A stretch of DNA of 64,000 bases. Source: Datnioides undecimradiatus (taxonomy: Eukaryota; Chordata; Actinopteri; Lobotiformes; Datnioididae). Below the pieces are notes generated by a model that was not told the origin of the DNA, ran no database searches, and was given only the letters and a program-made list of their open reading frames with translations. Of this stretch, positions 1 to 8,500 are shown piece by piece. The stretch is taken from contig WARS01000010.1 of the NCBI GenBank assembly GCA_008933995.1, forward strand, positions 12,802,996-12,866,995. The letters are read 5' to 3'. Each line of letters opens with the position of its first letter. The stretch's first letter is position 1. A program made the position numbers and the translations under genes.

Positions 1-523
1 CTTTCAGTCTTAAACACCTGAAATAAATGCTAACGGTTAAACTGGTAAAAAATAATTAATGTCTTTTTCAATAACAAATCACAACTTTCATGTCTTGAAG
101 CGTGAATGTGAGTCGCTTAAAAAACCAAAGTCAAGGGACTGTGTGCAAGATGTGACGCAGTGTTAAATACATAAAAGTGAACGTGTCAGTCAAAGGACTA
201 TTTTGAATCCGAAGATACTTTATTTGTTTATGTGATCTGTGTGACAAGGACACAGTCAGTTACATCCTAACATAATTCGGTTTTGGGGTGACCCTCCTGT
301 ACTTATGGAGGCACAGGACTACATTTTCCATATCTCCCCCTTTGGTTATTAGCTCGATCAGTCAAGTAAATTGGAATCAGGTGTGGGCAGAGCAGGGACT
401 GATAATATACACTACAGCAAATATACTAACAAGCACTGAGGTATATCTGCACCATGAGGTTCCAGGAGTTTCCAAATGTTTGATGTCTTACTAGTTATTG
501 TAATTGTAGTAGTTTTAGACATC
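1..523. other. Upstream flank of ift74, no recognised exon
   Basis: AT-rich sequence ahead of the first ift74 coding exon. A TTTTAG acceptor-like site ends at 518, five bases before the start codon. The 5' UTR is therefore probably split, with its first exon in this stretch or left of the window. No RFX X-box inverted repeat, TATA box or other coding exon was recognised. Mammalian PLAA lies head-to-head with IFT74, but nothing like a PLAA exon was recognised here. Confidence 0.5.
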
Positions 524-652
524 ATGGCGAGCCAGCGGCCTCCCTCAAGCATCGGCCGCCCCATGAGCCGCAGTGGATCTGTGATTCCTGGTGCTGGAAG
601 ACCCCCAACAGCAATTAGACCTCCTCCTACAGCTATACGTGTTGCAACTGGA
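524..652 (+). CDS. ift74: ift74 coding exon 1
   Basis: Residues 1-43, beginning [18 protein letters not shown]. Basic, proline-rich and disordered N-terminus. The donor GTAAGT follows in phase 0. Confidence 0.93.
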
Positions 653-2512
653 GTAAGTCATCTGCGACTTGGATGCATGTCACACTGAGATACATGTTCT
701 CTTCCTGTGAGCATATTGGGTACTTTGTTGAAGTCACAGCAACAGCAGTAACATGTGATTACACACACAGCATATGTGACTTTCTTTAGATGTTGCCCTG
801 TTGGTAACTAGCATTAGCTTTTAACACTTTTCCACAAATGAGCTAATGTTATTATCATCCCAGATGGTTCCAGGTACAAGTGGTCATCCTGGTATGAGAG
901 GCGGCATCCCCATCGCCACCCCTGGAGTCCTGTCAGCGCCAATCAAAGTGACTGACAGGCCGGTAACCCAACAGGGGCTCAGTGGGATGAAGACTGGCAT
1001 GAAAGGTAAGTTTTAAGAGACATCAGCTCATTCTTTTCACATGGATAGATGTGTAATTGTGTCGTTAAACGTTAGCGCATGACACTGTGAGTCTAGTTAA
1101 AACATTTTATTAGCACATGTCTCACTCTGTCTTTCTCTCCTTCACCATCTACCTCCTTCCATCCCCAAAAGGACCTCAGAGACAGATTCTGGATAAGTCC
1201 TACTACTTGGGCCTTCTTAGGTAACACATGCAGCTATTATTCCTACTGTTCTGCCACCAGCTAAATTATTGTGTAACCAGGTTGAGCCCTTATTGGTATT
1301 AGCTTACACTGTGCGACAAGTGTTTTCAGCAGGGCTGCCATTTCTAAAACATACAGTTTGTTACACACTGGTTAGTGTTATCATAAAAATGAATGTTTTG
1401 TTGTTGTTGTGCTGTTAGGAGCAAGATCAACGAGTTAACCACAGAGACCAGTAAACTGCACAAAGAGATTGACAACTACAACCAGGAGAACTCTGTTTAT
1501 CTCTCCTATGAGAAGAGGTGAGTTGGGTTTTTACATTGGCATATTACATCTTGAGATCATAACAGACTATGGCGCCCCACAGCCTTCAGGTGTTTATAAA
1601 TGATCGATCAGGCTCATCCACTGCTTGTTTGTTTATAATAATTATTTAATCAGAGCAGCACGTTTCAGTGTTGGCTTGATTTAGATAACCCTCTTCTTCA
1701 ACCAGGAAGTGTTGGACGAGAAGTTGAAACCTGTTTGCACTATAATCTTACCAACTGTCATATGAACACGGGGGTTCCTTTTAGCATTCACACTTGATAT
1801 AAATGATTATAATGAGCAATAAGATAACAACCCTTTCCTGAATCACCAACACTTTGTTGTCTTCTTTCCTCTGCAGAGCTGAAGGCCTGGCTGTAGAGAT
1901 TAAGGATCTGCAGGGCCAGCTTGCTGACTACAACATGGTAAAAATGGTTTTAGAGATTGTTTGTGTTTATTTCAAATGAGCAGCCTCTTGATAATCATCT
2001 CCAGATCCTACATCCAGGACACTAGAAGCAACCATCTGAACAAATGTTAGATCAATATTAGAACAAATATTTAGCTCAGACAACAACAGCAGCTCATGCT
2101 TAATGTTCTAGTCCTAGCTATTAGGTCAGTATACTATATATATATAGCTAACTATATGGAAAGGTTTAAAATGGATGGGGCTGACCCCATTAAATATGTA
2201 GCTTCATTTATTTTAATTGTTCATGGTTGTGTAAATTATTTAATTGTATTTGCAGCTGGTGGACAAGCTCAACACCAACACAGAGATGGAGGAAATGATC
2301 AACGACTACAACATTGTAAGTACACTATGTAAGCAACGTGGTACACCTCCTGCTTAAAGCCTAAAAAGTCACTAAGTCAAGTCAAACATGTCAGTCAGCT
2401 GATTTTGATAAAATGTGGGTGTTGTTCTTTCTGTCCTCTCTCCCAGCTGAAAGCTCAGAATGACAGCGAGGCTGAAAGCATTGACAGCATCTTCACTGAG
2501 AGGAGAGAGTAA

Positions 2513-2545
<33 letters not shown>

Positions 2546-5500
2546 GCCATTATAAAACTCAAAAAGTAGTTGTATTGCTTGCGATCACTAGGACAGGGAT
2601 TCATGTTGGAAAACACTGTTCTTAAACTTAGGCTTAGGGTGAAACTGAACATGGGAAATCATGCATTTTGTTTTTATGAGCTTTTAATGGTTTACTAGTT
2701 GATGACATCCACAGTTATCTAAGGAAATGAAGTACACTCCTTGAATGAATATATTTACATAAAAATCTTTAATTGGTTTTCGGTGCAGTCTTTAAAATGG
2801 TGAGTACCTTCAAAGGGGCTGTAAACATCACATTGCACAAAAAGAATGAAGCAGCTGGTCCCTGGTCAGCAGCTGCAATAACAAAATCAGACATAAACAA
2901 TAAGCAAGGGGTGAATGATACTCTATGTCAAGCAATCATATAAACTGGCACAGGCTGGCAAGGAAAGGAACATGGTTACACCTATTCTCTTTAAGAGTGC
3001 CGTTGGCTCTGGACCCAAGTAAGCAGTGGGACTAAGACTTTAATGGCACACAGCATCCCTGTCCCTTGCCTGATCAGCTCACATAAGGAGCTGCTCTGCA
3101 CTTCAGAGACAGTAGGTAGCAAGCTTCCTGTGAGTAGAGTATCTTCACTTGTATTTGGAATATCACACATACAGCCTGGCTCTTCAAACCAGTGCCATGC
3201 AAACAGACTGGCTGTAAATCATTTTCATTTAGATATAGATAGGTGTGTCCTCATCACCTGTTCACCGGCTGCTGGCCTCGTCATGGTTCTGCTCTTCCCT
3301 CTTGATATATGGATCTTCAAAGTACCCATCCTCCTCCTCCTCTTCCTCCCCGTTCTCTTGCTGGAAGGTGAACGTCTGATGAGTCAGGTATCTCCTCGTG
3401 TTTGAGAAGACTGTTGACACGACGTTCTCCTCCTCCTCCTCCTCTTGGTGTAGTCGCCGATGACGGTAGTTGTGGAAGAGTTTGTACCAGGAAGGTCCCT
3501 TTACGGCACATACAATGAGTATGGAGGTGCACAGTGCCAAGGCTGCAACACATGCTGTGAACTTCCATGTGTTGCCAAGCACAGGTGTCTGATCTGGTTG
3601 GATTTGGAGGATGGAAATCAGAAGGGAGACGGATCTAATAAGCTTTGTATTTACATCCAAACAGAACATCCATGTGCAGCATGGAATAGATGAATAGTTC
3701 AAGAATGAAAGCATATATCCACAATCACTTTGTCCTACTTTTGTTGAGGTTCTGGCTTGTCAGGGTGGTCTTCAGCACAGTGGATGAGCCCAAAGACTCC
3801 TGAATATTGACTGTCGTTAGTGTTTCTGGTGGGTCTGGAGTGTGGGTGGTTAGTGATGTTGGGTAACACACAGCTGTAGCCTGCAAAAAATCCTTTCCAG
3901 CCTGATTTTCTGGAGAAGCACAGGTGACCTGTGGTCCTCCTGTAGAGCCAGACATCACATATAAACGCTATTTAATTAGCAAACGTTCATTTTGCCATTT
4001 TCAGACCTGCACACATTTACTTTAATCTGACAGCAAATGAATCTGTTCATGTCTGAATAAGCACAGTTTCGCGCAGAAATGTAGTTAAATAATGATTTTA
4101 CATGAGTGGGCAATCGTAAGAATTCAGAATCATGTGTCAGCTGAGTTACTGAGAGTTTGAAACCATTAAAGGGAAGTTATTACCAATGGTTGCTCCTGCT
4201 GCTTTGACCTCTGCAATGCTGGCCAGCAGCAGACAGGAACAATTCCAGGGGTTTTCGTGCAGGTTCACCACCTGATGAATTAATAACCTTTGATGAGTGG
4301 CCAGCTTTACGCATACTAATTATTCTTTACTTTGCACAGAAAGTATCCTGGTTGACTTAAAGGGGAAGTAGCTGCATATTTGATAAAACATTCTTGAACA
4401 CATTTTTTCAAACATCACTTGTAATACACATGTATACAGGTTCTATATAAAACACAATTAAAGAGAAAAAATCCAAAACATGTTAGCTAATATTCAGTTT
4501 TAGCCTGATAATTGGTGGCCCTTATAAATATTGAAAGCTTTACATATTTGAGGAGATCCTGCAGAATCGCAGGGATTTTTGCTTTACCTGTAGTTTAGTT
4601 AGGTGCCTGAACAGCTGTGTATGCAGACTCGTCAGCTGGTTGTAGGACAGGTCCAGCTCTGTCAGGGAATCAAGGCCAGAGAAAGACTCTGGGTCCAGGC
4701 TGCAGTAACACCCAGTAGTAATTGCAGTCATTATCGTAGTAGCGGTAGTACAGATAGTTAACAGTCATACTTAAACCAGTGATGCAGGAAAGCATCGTTT
4801 TTTTATTCATTTACCTGCTGATGTTGTTCCTGGACAGAGACAGCACTCTGAGCTGTGGTACCACAGAGAAGTACTTGGCTGGTATATCGGTCACCAGGTT
4901 GCCATCCAGGTGGAGTTCTCTCAGTTGGGGATAAGTAGCCAGGGCTGCTCTGTCAGCGTCATTCAGAGTAATCTGACTCCCCTCAATCACCAGTTTAGTA
5001 ACACAGGAACTGTTGTCACTCAGAGGGATGACTTGCAGAGGCTTATTGGTGAAGTTCTTTACCTGATGATGAGTAATCGATGGCTGAATGGGCAGTTCTG
5101 AGGTAACACTTGCAGACAGAGCATATGAAGTTGTAATTCTGTGATCCAGGAAGCACATCATCGCTCTTGATCAGAGCATCAGCAAAGAAAGAATCTCTCC
5201 TCAGTGGAGAGTGCCATCTTTACAAAAACAGAAGAGGAGCAAGAGCATTTCCTACCTGTCTGTCTGCTTCCACAACCTGATCATCAGCCCCACTCACTCC
5301 CAGCACATTCACTGCCACCACTGCAGTCAACCACAGCAGTAGAAGAGGTTGCTGGTACCTTCCCATTATTCTACCCTGAAAAATGACAAACAGTAGTTGT
5401 TTACACTCAAATAATTACAGTTAGAGCTGGACAATATATTGACATTACCGTGGATATAAAAAGTATCCGCACCAATATGAAATTGCAGGTGTTTGATATG

Positions 5501-8500
5501 TAAAAACAACATAAATGTCACCCTGTGAGCAATCTTTAGTGAAGAAGAGAAAACTTAGCAGGGAGCCAGCAAGAAGCCTACAGCAACACTGAACTACAGG
5601 AAGTTCTGGCAGCCAGCTATTGGTCAGTCCTTAAGTGTGACAACCATCTCTTTTATTCTGCATTCTGCTTCTCTTCAACTGGGTCAGGGGCTTTTGTCAT
5701 GATAGACGGGACAATGAATAGCTTCAGATATTAAAATATTTAAGCATAAAAACCTGAAGCCCTCCTTAGGAAAGAAGAGGAATTTCACTTTCCAACATAA
5801 TGACCCAAAGCACAGATCCAAGTGGACCACTGCTTTAGAAAAGGAGAATCAAAGTCAGAGTCCAGACCTCAATCCCACTGAAATCATGTGTAATAACACA
5901 AAGACAGCTTTATACAGGAGATCCTCTCATAACCTGAAGGAAACTTGAACTCTTTTACAGGAAGGCTGAGCTAACAGTGTAGATGGGGGCAATGGGGGCA
6001 GCGACACCAACGCTGGAATGTCTGTTCCTTTTCTGACATGTTTTGGAGAAAACTAACACATTGATCCACTTGAAACTGAAATTCAGCAAAGTACAAGCAC
6101 ACCTGCTCCTCCTCTGAGCCCATGTAGTCTGGGTCTGCTGACGCCTTTAACATACCAGCACAACTTACCCGTACAGTACAAGACCATCCAGCATCTGTCA
6201 GTGCAAATGTTTTTCTGTGATCCCAGAGCTTAATGTTAATCTGTAATTTTTTTATATTGCTGAATAATAACCACAGACACTTACCTGTACATCCACGGGA
6301 ACTTTGACGAACTGTAATTCACGTGACTCTGACGCAGCCACCACAGCAAGTGACCTTTGTTCCTTGTTGTAAAACCTGAAGGCTGGCATACACTGTTACA
6401 GATAGCCAAGTATTTATGATCGATGAAGTCAGTCCTCCTTCCTTCCTTCCTTCCTTCCTTTGGCAATAAGTTTCTTTGAGCCTTTTGTTGGAACCACCTC
6501 TCGATTATAAACAAAAACTATACAGCAAATAAATGAAAACAAGTGATGGTAGATACTTTTAGTTGGTTTTCAAAGGACATAAGTTGGTCTGAGAGTGACA
6601 GACTGAAGGACAAAAGAAGAAAAGGAGGATTTACAGGAATGGATAAGAGGGGAGACGGTGGGGAGGGGAGGCAGTGATTCCTCCTTCCTACCCTTCCTTC
6701 TCTGAATCCTTTTATTATCCCTTCAGCTATCTTATCTGGATATCTGTCTGGCTCATCAGGTCTGGGTTAGAATGGAGCCCAAGGACTGTTTCACATGACC
6801 CTCTCCACAGATTTTTAAGTAATGAAAGCGAAGCAAACATAATAAAACGATACAAACAACAGAAACTCTTCCCTGTCTTAACGTTTGCAGAAGAGAGGAG
6901 GCCATCAGGGCGATTGAAGAAGAGATCCGGAGGGAAAGGCGGGTCGCTGATGAGGTTATCCAGTCAATGCCCGCTGCAAAGCAAGAGAAATACTTCAACA
7001 TGACAGCAGCCAATGAAGAACTGCTACAGGTATTGATGTAGTTTTAGACCAATGTGTTAAGCCGCCGCTCGTTTCTTTATACAACTTGAGCATGCAGTGT
7101 GTAGCTTTCAGCCACCGGGGGTCTCTGTTTCTCCGCTAACGTAACTTAAGACAAAATGTGTCGTACAGCTGATAAAAGGTCAGATTATGATTCTTCTGGC
7201 AGACAACCACAGCACTGATGCATGCACAAAGAGAATGTGATATTGGTATTGACAGGAGACTACATGAAACTCATAGCAGACTGTTGCAGGAATTCAAAGT
7301 ATAACCCAGCAATATGTAGAACACACGTCGAGCTGTGTTCAGACATTTTAATGCAGAAATGTGACAAACTTAAGTCTTGGTGTATATTATTGTATTATGT
7401 TATTAATTCTCATGCTGTAGTTGTTATCGTCTTTGGCCCAATGTAAAATAAATGTGCACTTTGTCCTTCCCCTTCCTTTCTTCCCTCCTCTGCTGCTGTC
7501 CTTCATGCTGTTTGCTTTCACAGGAGCTAACTGTTCTCCAGGAGGAGCTGGACATCCTGATAACCAGGAAGGAGGACTATGAAGCAGTGAGTAGTGATGC
7601 AAAGAAGAGTCATACTAAACATTACATGTTCCCCAGCTAAAGTATGTGACATATGAACAAAATACATTTGCAACTTACGTAAGAGCCTACTGCTCACCAG
7701 GAAAAATATTGACCTGTTTTGAAGAAACCTAAATCGGTGCATTTAAGGAACTTTCAAGACCTGCACCCCCTGTAAAGGGAGGAGGTGACACGCTGAAAAG
7801 AGGACGGAGCAGACAGTTTGGGAGATGTAGGAACATGCACATGTGAAGTAAATGCAAGTAGCTTTCCAGTGACATCCCGCTGCTGTGTAGTGTAATGGCA
7901 GCTGCTGCAGTAACAGCGTCTTTAGCTGTAGTATGAGCAGTGTATTATTAGCAGTATTAGCCACAGTAGAGTCACAGGCTGTTTGAACTCACACTGTCCC
8001 GTGTGCAGGAGCTGGCCCACTCGTACATAAAGCAGGAAGTGGTTCGACTTCATGAGACTCTGTCAGCGTCGGAGGCGAAGCGTGACACCATGGAGGCTGA
8101 GCAGAAGAGCCTGGGCTCCCCACAGGAGGAGAGAGAGAAACTGTTCAAGCAGGTGAGCTGCTGAGAACTAACTGCAGACAGTAAGAGCTGCAGCAGTGCT
8201 AATAAACCACAGTAAATGTTTTATTTTAAAGATTTGAGGAGTTATGTTTTGTAACAAGCATTTTACTGAAAGCTGTTGTTGTTTTGTTTTCCAGGTGAAG
8301 GAGGACAACCAGGAAATAGCCAGCATGGAGAGGCAGTACGTATTCATATTTAACACAACATGCCATGTTGTTACAGCAGAATTTAAAGTCTGCATTGCTA
8401 GGTTTGATTTTTATTTTTATTTTGTTTGATTTTGATGACTTTACTATTTTAATTAGAAGTCCAAGCATGAGGCAGATCTGCGGTCTACACTGTGGCACAC

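Noticed and set aside
476-523. Upstream extension of ift74 to an ATG at 476
   Set aside because: The added MFDVLLVIVIVVVLD is hydrophobic, unlike the IFT74 N-terminus, and an acceptor-like TAG separates it from the MAS start.
3043-3405. Plus-strand open frame of 120 codons
   Set aside because: It lies antisense over the lrrc19 last exon; its Leu-rich end is the complement of the Glu triplet runs.
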